Shown here: piece after piece, positions 24,738-33,597 of the stretch
Numbering within the stretch: position 1 is the first letter of the stretch
Layout of the letters: each line of letters opens with the position of its first letter
Assembly: GCA_049664225.1 (NCBI GenBank)
Contig: JBATEX010000057.1
Span: forward strand, 94,746 to 158,745
Direction: 5' to 3'
Origin: JAUVRX01 sp049664225
Lineage (GTDB): Bacteria > Acidobacteriota > Thermoanaerobaculia > Multivoradales > JAHEKO01
DNA: 64,000 nucleotides
Translations under genes and position numbers: made by a program
The notes under the pieces: model-generated
Database searches by the model: none
The model's input: only the letters and a program-made list of their open reading frames with translations
Told to the model about the DNA's origin: nothing

Positions 24738-27191
24738 TCATTCGGCATAGCGGGCGATTCTGAAGCCCACATCCGGACGCGGCTTGTTTCCGTAGTCGCG
24801 AAAACTGAGACGCAGCTCCGTCACTGTGGAGTGCATCCAGCTGGAACCTCGGATGACATGATAGTCGCCACTCTCCGGTCCGAGGGGATCACGTGTCGGT
24901 GGTCCGGAGTTGCTGGGTAGGATGGCATAGTAGTCGTGAGTCCACTCGGCGACGTTACCGCCCATGTTCTTCAGACCCACCGCATTGGGCCCATAGCTGT
25001 CGACCGGAGAGGTGGCAGGAAAACCATCTTCATAGTCGGACAGGGTTGCCTCCAGATTGCCTTGTGCCGAAAGGTCAGCGTAGTTGCCAGACCCGGTGGC
25101 AACGGGCAGAGATCCACCCCAGGGGTATTTCAATCCGCCGCCACCGGCGAATCGAGCCGCCCAGGCCCATTCTGCCTCGGTAGGAAGTCGAAACCCGTTG
25201 CTCAAGGGGACGACGCCTTGCAGCTTGCCGCTACGAAAGGCATAGGCTGGCTCGAGCGAGGCCTTTTCACTGAGCCAGTTGCAGTACCGGGCCGCGTCCT
25301 CCCAGCTGACATTCACCACGGGATGGAGGTCATTCTCGAGACTCGCCCGTCCCGCCCTTCCCGATCGATGCTTCTCCATGAACTGCCGGAACTCCCGATT
25401 GGAGACTTCTCGAGTCGCCATGTAGAAGGCCCTGGTGAGCTCGACCTGGCGGAGAGTCTCGTTAGCCCTCCGACCGGGCTCGCGCCTGGGTGCTCCGACG
25501 CGAAAGCGACCGGGCTCGATGAGTCTGAGCTCCTGGCCCTGTGGCCCCTGGATGACCGGCGGTACTGCTGCGGCCTTGGCTTCCTGCTCGGTCAGTAGGG
25601 TGACCTCCAGGGCCTGCGAGACGCCCGGGGTGGGAGTCAGGGTCTGGGTCTGGGAGATGAATCCCTGCTTCCTGATCTCGATCTGCTGCGGAACCGCTTG
25701 CAGACGCAGGGTCTGATTCGCGGAGCCGCGGAGCTCGCCGTTGACAAAGAGCTCCGCCCCCGCGGGTCGGGTGATGATCTCGACCTCTCCGAGCCGCTCG
25801 ACCAGGGCAATGACTTCGGACCGGTTCTCACCCGAGGCGACAGCCAACTCGAGGGTGCGAGTCTCGTAACCCCGTTTCGAAAAGCTCACCGCGTAGAGCC
25901 GCCCCGGAGCCATGGTGACCTCGAGCGGCGTCTGACCACGGTACTCGCCATCGACGGTCACGGTCGCTCCGCTTGGCTCGCTGCTCAGTGTCAGGCTGCC
26001 ATCGTTGGGCAGTAGACGGACTGTCGGCAATTCGAGCGTCTCTTCGGCCTTTACCTGAATCCTGCCGCGGTGGGGCTTGAAGCCTGCAAGACTGATCTCT
26101 AGAGCTCGATTGCCTTCGAGAACCTCGGTGGTCAGAGGAGTGCGACCAACGAGTGAGCCGTCGATTCTCACGGCGGCGGCAGCCGGTTGGCTGCTGAGGG
26201 TCACAGTGGCCCAGAGGGGCTGCAACTCCACTCCGAGCGTCTGCGTCGCACCGCCCCCTGCGATGGCTATCTCGGTCGCGAAGTCTCGGTAGCCCTCCGC
26301 CTGAATCAGCAGGCTGTGCTCGCCTGGCGTCAGCTCGAGGGGCTCGAGCGGCCACACACCCTGCTTCTCGCCGTCTACCCACAGCGTCGCCGCTGCCTCG
26401 ACATCCAACTTCACGGCCAACAGCCCTGGCAGCCTCTCGAGCTGGAACTCGAAGACCTGCGTACTGGCCTGCGTCACCTCGATGGGGCTTCTCAGCTGCC
26501 GATACCCCTTGCTTTCAGCGACCACCGTGTAGGTACCGGGCCGGAGAAGATACCTGCCACCGATCTGGAGTCGAAGCAAGCCACCTTCCACCTGCAGAGA
26601 CTCCGGTGTAGGTTCGACCCGAACTTCCACTGGTCGGGCGGAGAAGAGGTACCAGGCAGCCATCGCAAGCAGGACCAGTACCAGCCAAAGAGCCACAGTG
26701 GCCCGCCGTGGGGCCCACCGCCTGCGGCGACCGGCCTCGAGCGAGGCCGGCGTGAACTCCACGGGGTGAATCCTCTGACTACCTGCGCCTGCGTCTTGGC
26801 TACGCGCGGAAGCCGCGGCCATGACTACTGCCGGGGGCCTGGTGCTGTCGTCGGACTCCTCGTGTCGAACCTGTAGGACGGTTCCACTTCCATCCGAGGA
26901 GAACACGAGCTCTGCTTCGCCAACACGCAGGACGTCTCCGTGACGCAACCACTGAGACGTGGTCACGGGTCCGCCGTTGCAGAAGACCGCCTCGCCGCCA
27001 GGAATGGGCTGCAGAAAGACCTCAAGCTCGGCGATCCCCAGATGGGCGATCGGACCGAGAACAGGCCGTCCCGGAATCTCGATATCAGCGTCGGGACCAC
27101 CAATCGTCAGGGGAAAATCCCCCTCGCCGTACTGCCGCGCGGTTCCTTTCGCCCGCAGCTCAAAGGTGAGATTCAAATCTGCTCCTCGCAC
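24738..27191 (-). CDS. FHA-TM-PEGA-SUMF1 transmembrane protein
   Basis: 817 residues. A divergent FHA-like domain occupies about 1-108 and a membrane helix 164-183 (VALWLVLVLLAMAAWYLF). Several PEGA-type beta modules follow (about 185-540), with motifs such as SSEPSGATVTVDGEYRGQTP. A C-terminal SUMF1/FGE-sulfatase domain (about 560-817) has ATREVSNREFRQFM, GFRLPTEAEWAWAAR, NMGGNVAEWTHDYY and VIRGSSWMHS. The cysteines of true formylglycine-generating enzymes are missing after RGSSW, so this is probably a binding domain and not an FGE. Start is GTG (27191), overlapping the kinase gene by 19 bases. The cytoplasmic FHA suggests control by that kinase. Confidence 0.87.
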   Translation of the reverse strand: MRGADLNLTFELRAKGTARQYGEGDFPLTIGGPDADIEIPGRPVLGPIAHLGIAELEVFLQPIPGGEAVFCNGGPVTTSQWLRHGDVLRVGEAELVFSSDGSGTVLQVRHEESDDSTRPPAVVMAAASARSQDAGAGSQRIHPVEFTPASLEAGRRRRWAPRRATVALWLVLVLLAMAAWYLFSARPVEVRVEPTPESLQVEGGLLRLQIGGRYLLRPGTYTVVAESKGYRQLRSPIEVTQASTQVFEFQLERLPGLLAVKLDVEAAATLWVDGEKQGVWPLEPLELTPGEHSLLIQAEGYRDFATEIAIAGGGATQTLGVELQPLWATVTLSSQPAAAAVRIDGSLVGRTPLTTEVLEGNRALEISLAGFKPHRGRIQVKAEETLELPTVRLLPNDGSLTLSSEPSGATVTVDGEYRGQTPLEVTMAPGRLYAVSFSKRGYETRTLELAVASGENRSEVIALVERLGEVEIITRPAGAELFVNGELRGSANQTLRLQAVPQQIEIRKQGFISQTQTLTPTPGVSQALEVTLLTEQEAKAAAVPPVIQGPQGQELRLIEPGRFRVGAPRREPGRRANETLRQVELTRAFYMATREVSNREFRQFMEKHRSGRAGRASLENDLHPVVNVSWEDAARYCNWLSEKASLEPAYAFRSGKLQGVVPLSNGFRLPTEAEWAWAARFAGGGGLKYPWGGSLPVATGSGNYADLSAQGNLEATLSDYEDGFPATSPVDSYGPNAVGLKNMGGNVAEWTHDYYAILPSNSGPPTRDPLGPESGDYHVIRGSSWMHSTVTELRLSFRDYGNKPRPDVGFRIARYAE

Positions 27192-29158
27192 CGTACTTCG
27201 AGCGGCTTCGAGCTCTGGTTCGGGGAGACCGTGAGCCGTCGCCTGACATCCCGGTAGCCCGCCCGGCTGCCGACGACCGTATAGGTTCCGGGCCGAAGGT
27301 CGAGGACCTGCTGGGTGAATCTCCCCAAACGACCGACGCGGTAGACCGTCACTTCAGTGAGGTTGTCGGACACCAGTTCGACCCTGATCGGCGTTGTCGC
27401 TACGGCAAGCCGCTCGGCCAGACTGTCGATCTGCCGACGCAGCACCGGACCCGAAGGCTGCGTTGACCTGGCCTCACTCAAGACCTGCTCGGCACTCTCC
27501 AAGACATCATCGTTGGACAGCCTCTCGGAATGGCCGATGTGATCCTCCAGCTGCTCGGCGAGCTGGGATCGAACCTCGGCTCTGGCTTTACCCTCGCGGG
27601 CAAATCGAATCGAGGGGTCGAGGCCCAAGGCAGCATCGTACTCCTGCAGAGCCGCATCCCAATCTTCCTTCCGCTCGAATTCCAGGGCCCGTGAGCGATG
27701 CTCGGAGATCGCGGCGAGACGCAAGCTCTCCTCAGCTCGTCCCAGGCCATCCAAGGCCTCCGGAGAGCCTGGCGAGAGCACCAGTGCGCGCTGGAAGGCC
27801 TGCTTGGCGATTGCGGAATCACCAGCCTCCAGCGCTGTCAGGCCCTTTGACATGGCCTGCCGGAATTCGGCATCCGATCTCGGCTCGAACTTGGGCACGG
27901 GCTCGACACTGGGCGGTCCGGTCTCCTGCCGCGCTTGCACCACAGCGCCAGACTCGACGACCCGATCTACGGTTGACTCGGAGCCGGCTTCCTGAGGGAC
28001 GGACTCCGATAGGACCTCGAGATCCTCTCGATCCTCAGACTCGGCCGACGACCGATGGATCGGGACCGCCCGGCTCTCTTCGGCCTCCGAGGCTTCGCCA
28101 ATCGGACTGCTATCGCTCACCGCAGCGCTTTCAGCCTCACTTCTCCGCTGCACCCAGCCGGGCAGGAACACGAAGACAGCCAAGACGAGCACCCCGAGCG
28201 CCGCAAAGACCGCGACCGTCATCCAGAGCCGGATCTTGCTGTCAGAGGCCTGGCCCGCAACCTGGCGGGCCCGGGAACGAGGAGCCTCTATCTTCGGGGG
28301 TGGTGACAGCCGCACCGAGCGCGACCGAATCTCGGGCGCTCGAGTCTCGGTGACCGAGAGCTCTTCACCGATTTTCTCAAGTTCCTCTCGCACCAGAGCC
28401 ATGTCGGCTGGACGGTCGGCCGGGGATTTGGCCAGCATTTCGCCAATCAGATCCCGGAGGCGCGCTGGAGCCGTACTGCTGGGGTCGATGGGTTCCGGGG
28501 TCTCTTGCCGAATCCGTTCTTCGTCGGCATTGGGCCAAAAAGGAGGATGACCCGAGATCAGGTGATACGCCAGCGTCCCCAGCCCGTAGATGTCGTCGGA
28601 GGGCTGTGGAGGTAGTCCCGCCAATTGCTGTGGGCTCATGCTGTATCGCGACCCACCCCCCTCGAGGAGCAGGTCTCCCTCGCCCGGGTGCAAGGCTCCA
28701 GCGATGCCGAAGTCCATCAGCCGCGGCTGCCCAGTCCGATCCAAGAGGATGTTGCTGGCTTTGACATCCCGGTGCACCACACCGGCCTGATGCGCGTGGT
28801 CGAGGGCTTCAGCCAGGGGCACGAGAGCTTTGACGATGTCCTCGATTGCACCCCCTATCAGGGACTCGATGGAGCCCCCATCGACGTGCTCCATGGTGAT
28901 GAAGCTCACGCCGTCGCACTGATGGAAGTCGAAGACGCGGATGATGTTGGGGTGGGACAACCGGCGGGCGTTCCGACACTCGTGGCGAAGAAGCTCGATC
29001 GTCGCCGGCGAGGCATCGGTCGGTACGACCTTAGTGACCACCTCCTGGTCGAGTTGACGATCGCGTGCCAACCAGACCTCGCCCATACCGCCCCGTCCCA
29101 AGGGGCGGAGCAGGGTGAAGCGGGAGCAGAGGCTGGTGCCGCTTTCGAGATGGAGCAT
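27173..29158 (-). CDS. Transmembrane Ser/Thr protein kinase with TPR/PEGA-like extracytoplasmic region
   Basis: 661 residues from the ATG at 29158 (the frame runs to 29281 without homology). The kinase domain (about 13-265) is complete: LGRGGMGEVW glycine loop, Lys43, HRDVKASN with Asp131, and DFG at 149-151. A juxtamembrane linker and one membrane helix (about 309-332) follow. The extracytoplasmic part is acidic, with TPR-like helices (ALEAGDSAIAKQAFQRALVL and similar) and a final PEGA-like module (RPGTYTVVGSRAGYRDVRR). It overlaps the downstream FHA gene by 19 bases. The two FHA proteins of this operon are the obvious candidate substrates or readers. Confidence 0.92.
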   Translation of the reverse strand: MLHLESGTSLCSRFTLLRPLGRGGMGEVWLARDRQLDQEVVTKVVPTDASPATIELLRHECRNARRLSHPNIIRVFDFHQCDGVSFITMEHVDGGSIESLIGGAIEDIVKALVPLAEALDHAHQAGVVHRDVKASNILLDRTGQPRLMDFGIAGALHPGEGDLLLEGGGSRYSMSPQQLAGLPPQPSDDIYGLGTLAYHLISGHPPFWPNADEERIRQETPEPIDPSSTAPARLRDLIGEMLAKSPADRPADMALVREELEKIGEELSVTETRAPEIRSRSVRLSPPPKIEAPRSRARQVAGQASDSKIRLWMTVAVFAALGVLVLAVFVFLPGWVQRRSEAESAAVSDSSPIGEASEAEESRAVPIHRSSAESEDREDLEVLSESVPQEAGSESTVDRVVESGAVVQARQETGPPSVEPVPKFEPRSDAEFRQAMSKGLTALEAGDSAIAKQAFQRALVLSPGSPEALDGLGRAEESLRLAAISEHRSRALEFERKEDWDAALQEYDAALGLDPSIRFAREGKARAEVRSQLAEQLEDHIGHSERLSNDDVLESAEQVLSEARSTQPSGPVLRRQIDSLAERLAVATTPIRVELVSDNLTEVTVYRVGRLGRFTQQVLDLRPGTYTVVGSRAGYRDVRRRLTVSPNQSSKPLEVRCEEQI

Positions 29159-29178
29159 ACGTCGGTGCACCGCTGGAT

Positions 29179-30417
29179 TCAGTGGTCCACCGAATTCCCT
29201 GCGGTTTGCCCTGCCTCGACGTTGGGGTCGACAGGTAGTCCGGTCTCCTCGGCATAGATCTTTCGCAGCATCTCCCGCCATTCGGCGAACTGACCCTCCA
29301 TGGTGCCACTGAGCCGCAATGTCTCGCCTTCGACCTCGACGACGAGTGGAGCGACTTCCACATCCAGGGAGCCACCCAGCTCACGCAGGGCCTCCACATG
29401 CATCTTGGCCTCCTGTGACTTCGCCATGCCACTCTGAATGGCTGCCATGCCACCAATCACGGCCACATCTCGCGCCACCCTTCCCGCAGAGCCGTTCGTT
29501 GGGGCGACCACGGCACCGAAGATCGCCAGCGCACCCACGATCTTTTGCATCCGGGCCTGGCGACGAAGCTTCTCCAAAGCCAGCTGCTCCTCGTAGCTGA
29601 ACGAGCGCCAGTTGTCATAGGGCTCTTCCATCGACGTACTGAAGGTGGCGTAGTACTCGTTCAGGGTGTCGATGAATGTGTAGTCGCGCTCTCTGATCTC
29701 GGCGATGCGTTGCATCATGGAGTCATCCTCGGCAGGGAGGTGCTCCAACTGGTAGCGCTCCTTGCGATCGAGGCTGAGATAGTCCTCGAAAGCCACCGGC
29801 GCCAGGTCGGCAGCGAACCGCAGGTCGGCGACATTGCGCAGCTTCATCAGCTCCGCTTGCTTCCTCTTCTGTCGTTCGACCAGCATATCGTTGGCGATGG
29901 CGGAATATAGAGCATGGAAGGGGTCCTTCTTCTTGACTTGCTCCGGGGAGTACACCAGGACGTCGGCCTCCTGCTTGTAGCGTTTCTCGAGCCAGACCTC
30001 CCCGGCTGCGTCCCGCACCTGGACCTCCACCACCAGGTCCTTGCCTGTGGATTTGATGACCCCGCCAGACACTGTCACTTCGGCACTGGATGTGCCTTCC
30101 GGCATCACTCGGACTGCACCCCAATTACCCGTCGACTGCAAGGTCTGCTTGAGCTGATAGGGGATGAACCGCGCCTCGGCCTTTCGGACCTCCGGGAAGA
30201 CTCCCGCCTTCTCCGCTTTGGTCACAGGCACGCTCGGGTCCATCAGACCCGGATCGAAGACCTCGATGGTCACGTCCAGCAGAGCCTCATCTGGAACTTC
30301 AGTGGCGGCCTGGATCAGAGTCACCGTGCTCACGGCGCTCGACGAGCCCGTCGAGGCGCATCCCGCAACCAGCAGGGTCGCCAAGGCCAGGCCGGCTATT
30401 TCTCTTTGCATCTTCAT
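29179..30417 (-). CDS. Lipoprotein of the kinase/vWA operon
   Basis: 412 residues. The lipobox LLVAGC puts the lipidated cysteine at residue 20. The middle contains a beta-rich region similar to secreted lipoproteins that bind or organise envelope components (TLQSTGNWGAVRVMP, WLEKRYKQEADVLVY). It continues into a helical part with FEDYLSLDRKERYQLEHLP and a Gly/Ala segment (IVGALAIFGAVVAP). I know related unnamed proteins in acidobacterial and gammaproteobacterial genomes only as hypothetical. It lies 20 bases before the kinase gene, as second gene of the run. Confidence 0.8.
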   Translation of the reverse strand: MKMQREIAGLALATLLVAGCASTGSSSAVSTVTLIQAATEVPDEALLDVTIEVFDPGLMDPSVPVTKAEKAGVFPEVRKAEARFIPYQLKQTLQSTGNWGAVRVMPEGTSSAEVTVSGGVIKSTGKDLVVEVQVRDAAGEVWLEKRYKQEADVLVYSPEQVKKKDPFHALYSAIANDMLVERQKRKQAELMKLRNVADLRFAADLAPVAFEDYLSLDRKERYQLEHLPAEDDSMMQRIAEIRERDYTFIDTLNEYYATFSTSMEEPYDNWRSFSYEEQLALEKLRRQARMQKIVGALAIFGAVVAPTNGSAGRVARDVAVIGGMAAIQSGMAKSQEAKMHVEALRELGGSLDVEVAPLVVEVEGETLRLSGTMEGQFAEWREMLRKIYAEETGLPVDPNVEAGQTAGNSVDH

Positions 30418-30432
30418 CCTGGACCACCCCGG

Positions 30433-31320
30433 TCAGCCGCTCTTCTTCGCAGCCGCTTTGTATTCACGGTATTCATCCCATAGCTTCTCACGCAACTCGG
30501 GATCGTCTTCGTTCATCGCCGCCTCGCGGAGCTGTCGCGCCACGATGTCGTCGTCGCTGCCGTCGGGAATATCGGGAGGAACCCTGCCACCACCACTCCC
30601 ACCACCGGCCGATCCGGACCGCGCAGAGCTTCCTTCGCCCGACTCCTCTTCACTGGTGCCCTCCCCGGCAGCAGACTCCGACGCAGCACTGCCGGTTTGC
30701 TCTTCTCCCGTTCCGCCGCCCCCTACTGGATCTCCAAACCCGGTGTCCTCGTCTCCGAAAGCGCCGCTTCCGCCCGAAGACCCCGAGGCAACGTCGGCAG
30801 CAGCCTCCGCCTCGGCTCTCTCTCGGGCAGCCGCCTGTTGCTCACTGGCCAGCATTCCGTCGACTTTCTCCAAAGAAGCAATCAACTCCTGGTCCAGCTT
30901 CGATGCTGGCTCACCTCCGGTCAAGGGACCAGCCGGCGGGCCTGCTCCGCTACCCGCACTGCCCCCCTGGGTCTGGCTTTCAGCGCCCTCCGCACCCTGG
31001 GAACCGGCCTGTCCACCGGCCGACTCTTCACCCTCCCCCCCGGCGGAACCGTCCTCTCCAGAGGACTCTCCCTGCCCCTCCTGCGTACCCGACGGTTCGC
31101 CGCCTTCGGAGCCGGCAGCACCCTCACCACCACCCTCCTGTCCCGCCTCCGACCCGCCCTCGCCACTCGCCTTGTCCTCGGGTGCGGATGAAGTCGTGGT
31201 CTCCGGCTCGGGGCGCGCAGATGGGGTTGTCGACGTCTGACTGCTGGCGCAAGCCACCACCAGCGCCAGGGCGATAGGAGGAACGACTCGCTGCAGCCAT
31301 TGTTGAATTCTGAAGTCCAT
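30433..31320 (-). CDS. Low-complexity Gly/Ser/Glu-rich lipoprotein
   Basis: 295 residues. The lipobox LALVVAC puts the cysteine at residue 24. From about 30 to 245 the sequence is almost entirely Gly, Ser, Glu and Ala, likely a disordered spacer, interrupted by a short helix near 135-175 (KLDQELIASLEKVDGMLASE). The ordered C-terminus (DDDIVARQLREAAMNEDDPE, then LREKLWDEYREYK) looks like a binding helix hairpin. It is the first gene of the operon, 15 bases ahead of the next lipoprotein. Many long antisense frames lie opposite because of the repetitive GC-rich composition. Confidence 0.78.
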   Translation of the reverse strand: MDFRIQQWLQRVVPPIALALVVACASSQTSTTPSARPEPETTTSSAPEDKASGEGGSEAGQEGGGEGAAGSEGGEPSGTQEGQGESSGEDGSAGGEGEESAGGQAGSQGAEGAESQTQGGSAGSGAGPPAGPLTGGEPASKLDQELIASLEKVDGMLASEQQAAARERAEAEAAADVASGSSGGSGAFGDEDTGFGDPVGGGGTGEEQTGSAASESAAGEGTSEEESGEGSSARSGSAGGGSGGGRVPPDIPDGSDDDIVARQLREAAMNEDDPELREKLWDEYREYKAAAKKSG

Positions 31321-31536
31321 GTCTCTTCCTTTGTGATTGCCAGCAAAGCTGGCTCACACTGTCGATTCTTCGCGCCTCCGGTGCAAGCGAGCCACATTTC
31401 TCTCCTCAGCACTCCGCTCGCCACTCGCGGTAACACCGGACCAACCTTCAATCTAGCAAATTGCGCGCCAAAGCTCAGCGAATCCGGGCAATTCGAGCCT
31501 TGCTACTCCCACTGCAGGAAGCCAGTCCGAGGGTAT

Positions 31537-32601
31537 TCACACCCAGAGCGTGAGACCCGACAGGAGAAGGAACGCCGCGAGGTAAATCCAGCGCCCCCAG
31601 TGATCGATCCTGTGAGCTTGTGCCTCCTTGCCCTGCTTGGCAAGCCTGGCAGTCACGATCACTTCGCCCAAAGCCGCAAAGACCAGCAGCGTCGTACCCA
31701 AGAGGAACTGGTCGGCGCGAGTCATGTAGGCCACATTGGGCAGCGCACTCCGCATGCTGAAGCGAAAGGCGATCAGGGAAAAGACCGCGGCCGTCGCGAT
31801 ACCGACCTGCGGGGGCACGACCGATGGATCGATCCAAAACACAGACCAGGCCATCAGCACGATGAGGACCAGGGGCACCATCATGGTGAGGCCGAAGTAG
31901 GACGACTGTCGTCGGGCTTCGAGAAAGAAACTCGCACCAGCGAATTGACCTTGTATTGCAGGCAGCTGCACCGCTTCGATCCTGGGCTCACCCTCTTCGA
32001 TCACCCAGCCTGTGACCGAGAAATCACCCCGAATTCCCGTCAACTCCTCATTGAGGACGAAGCTGATCTCCTCCGGGCCGTAGCGGTAGGCCACGACATG
32101 AATCGGCAGGACCTGCGTATCGAACGGGAACTCCTTAAGCTCCAGTCTCGTTGACAGGGTTGCTTGCAGCCTCTGTGCGTAGGACACCAGACCGTCCGGC
32201 TTCACCTGCACGACATTGGGCAGAAGGGCCTCGACTTCGCGCTGATTCAGCGCCCCGAGCTCCGCATGCCAGACCTCTTCCAAAGGCAAGACCAACTCCT
32301 CGAGACCCACTTCCTCGGCCGAGAACGCCAGTCGCGGGTCTCGCCAGCGAAGGGTCATCGCCAGGTCGACCTCGAAGGTCTGCGTAGCGTCGTCGATCGC
32401 AATGACATCGAGAACGTAGACGCCGATCTCCGCTCGAGTGGGGGTGCCTCCGGGATCGGGCCGAACGCGGATCCACTGTTTGGCCTCGAGATCCGTGTAC
32501 GGTTCGGTCGCTTGCAGAGTCGGGAGATACCCCAGGCTACCGAGCAGTAGCCAGCCGATGGCCCATCCAAGCTGATTTCGACCTCTCGCGCTTCCTGACA
32601 T
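31537..32601 (-). CDS. Prokaryotic pentameric ligand-gated ion channel (Cys-loop superfamily)
   Basis: 354 residues: a signal peptide (about 1-31), an extracellular beta-sandwich ligand domain (about 35-230) and four membrane helices. Diagnostic elements are WRDPRL in loop A (residues 86-91), the FPFD signature of the Cys-loop (158-161, without the cysteines, as in GLIC/ELIC), and a pore helix M2 with PPQVGIATAAVFSLIAFRF. M3 carries YMTRADQFLLG. A TATACT sequence (32616-32611) lies only 10 bases before the ATG and no ribosome site is visible, so the message may be leaderless. The ligand is unknown. Confidence 0.87.
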   Translation of the reverse strand: MSGSARGRNQLGWAIGWLLLGSLGYLPTLQATEPYTDLEAKQWIRVRPDPGGTPTRAEIGVYVLDVIAIDDATQTFEVDLAMTLRWRDPRLAFSAEEVGLEELVLPLEEVWHAELGALNQREVEALLPNVVQVKPDGLVSYAQRLQATLSTRLELKEFPFDTQVLPIHVVAYRYGPEEISFVLNEELTGIRGDFSVTGWVIEEGEPRIEAVQLPAIQGQFAGASFFLEARRQSSYFGLTMMVPLVLIVLMAWSVFWIDPSVVPPQVGIATAAVFSLIAFRFSMRSALPNVAYMTRADQFLLGTTLLVFAALGEVIVTARLAKQGKEAQAHRIDHWGRWIYLAAFLLLSGLTLWV

Positions 32602-32677
32602 GGCCGCCAGAGTATATGCGTACTCTGCCTAAACTCCTTGACCCCAGGAAATCTGCTCTCAGTCTGATTCCGCAGGT

Positions 32678-33505
32678 CTAGCCGAGGACCAACGCTAGGA
32701 GACCCAGAGCGAAACAGTACGGGGCGAACCAGGACAGACGCCCTTTCTTGACCAGGCGAACGAGGAGCGCGAGGCAGAAGTAGCCGGTCAGGGCCGCAGC
32801 TGTGAATCCAACAACGAGAGCTGTCGTGCCGACGCCGTCATGCGCTCCGCCAATGCGAAGCAGGAGGGCACCGAGGATCGAGGGAATCGAGAGCAAGAAA
32901 GAGTAGCGCGCCGCCGTTTCTCGATCGATTCCAAGCAACAGGGCTGCAGCGATTGTAATTCCGGATCGACTGATTCCCGGAGTGATGGCCAGGCCCTGTA
33001 CGACCCCGATAGTCAGAGCATCAACCCAGGTCATCTCGGCTGCATCGCGGCCACCGCTGCGAGCCAATCGCGTCAGTAACAGTACTGTTCCGGTAACAAT
33101 CAGCATGAGTCCGACGAGACGCACGGAGCCGAAGAGTCGCTCGAAAGTGTCCTCGAAGGCGAGTCCAATCACCGCTGTCGGGATCGTGCCGACGACAATC
33201 AGGAGCGCGAAACGGAAGCCGGGGTACGACTTCAGCGTCTCCTTCCAGGAGTGTCCCAAGGCGAGATTCCGGAGCCCGGCGAAAGTCTCCGCGACCAGCT
33301 TCACGATGTCTTTCCGGTAGTACCAGATGACCGCGACCAGGGTACCGAGGTGCAACACGATGTCGAAGAAGAGTGCCGGTTCTTCGAGGCCGAAGAGGTG
33401 CTGGGCGATCACCAGATGACCGGAGGAGCTGATGGGTAGGTACTCCGTCGCACCCTGCACGATGCCCAGAACAAGGGCTTGAAACCAGTCGATCATCGTG
33501 CGCAT
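32678..33505 (-). CDS. uppP: Undecaprenyl-diphosphatase UppP/BacA
   Basis: Integral membrane enzyme that dephosphorylates undecaprenyl diphosphate to recycle the lipid carrier for peptidoglycan and O-antigen. It has 275 residues and about eight helices. Catalytic motifs are EYLPISSSGH near residue 25 and TPGISRSGITI near 175. The ATG at 33496 (MIDWFQALVLG) is an alternative start. The gene is divergent from the ArsR gene, sharing the upstream region that contains the operator palindrome. Confidence 0.95.
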   Translation of the reverse strand: MRTMIDWFQALVLGIVQGATEYLPISSSGHLVIAQHLFGLEEPALFFDIVLHLGTLVAVIWYYRKDIVKLVAETFAGLRNLALGHSWKETLKSYPGFRFALLIVVGTIPTAVIGLAFEDTFERLFGSVRLVGLMLIVTGTVLLLTRLARSGGRDAAEMTWVDALTIGVVQGLAITPGISRSGITIAAALLLGIDRETAARYSFLLSIPSILGALLLRIGGAHDGVGTTALVVGFTAAALTGYFCLALLVRLVKKGRLSWFAPYCFALGLLALVLG

Positions 33506-33559
33506 CCTATCTCGCTGAGCTGTGTTCGGCGCTCGAGAAGGAGCTCGCTGCCCGTTCCC

Positions 33560-33589
33560 TTGACATGCAACCTATTGGTTGCATAAAAT
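33560..33589 (+). promoter_or_regulatory. ArsR promoter with operator palindrome between -35 and -10
   Basis: Perfect TTGACA (33560-33565) and TAAAAT (33584-33589) are separated by 18 bases. The spacer is almost filled by the inverted repeat ATGCAACC (33565-33572) / GGTTGCAT (33577-33584). A bound dimer would block RNA polymerase, so autorepression is the natural reading. The expected start of transcription (about 33596) is two bases before the ATG at 33598, implying a nearly leaderless message. Confidence 0.75.
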
Positions 33590-33597
33590 TTCTCACC

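Noticed and set aside
30164..31240. 358-codon plus-strand frame rich in Pro and Ser
   Set aside because: Antisense of the Gly/Ser/Glu-rich lipoprotein; its composition follows from the complement of that repeat. No ribosome site.
20108..31320. Zorya-type anti-phage defence system
   Set aside because: The MotA-like gene prompted the idea, but there is no OmpA-like ZorB, no ZorC and no ZorD helicase, and the partners here are vWA, FHA and kinase proteins.
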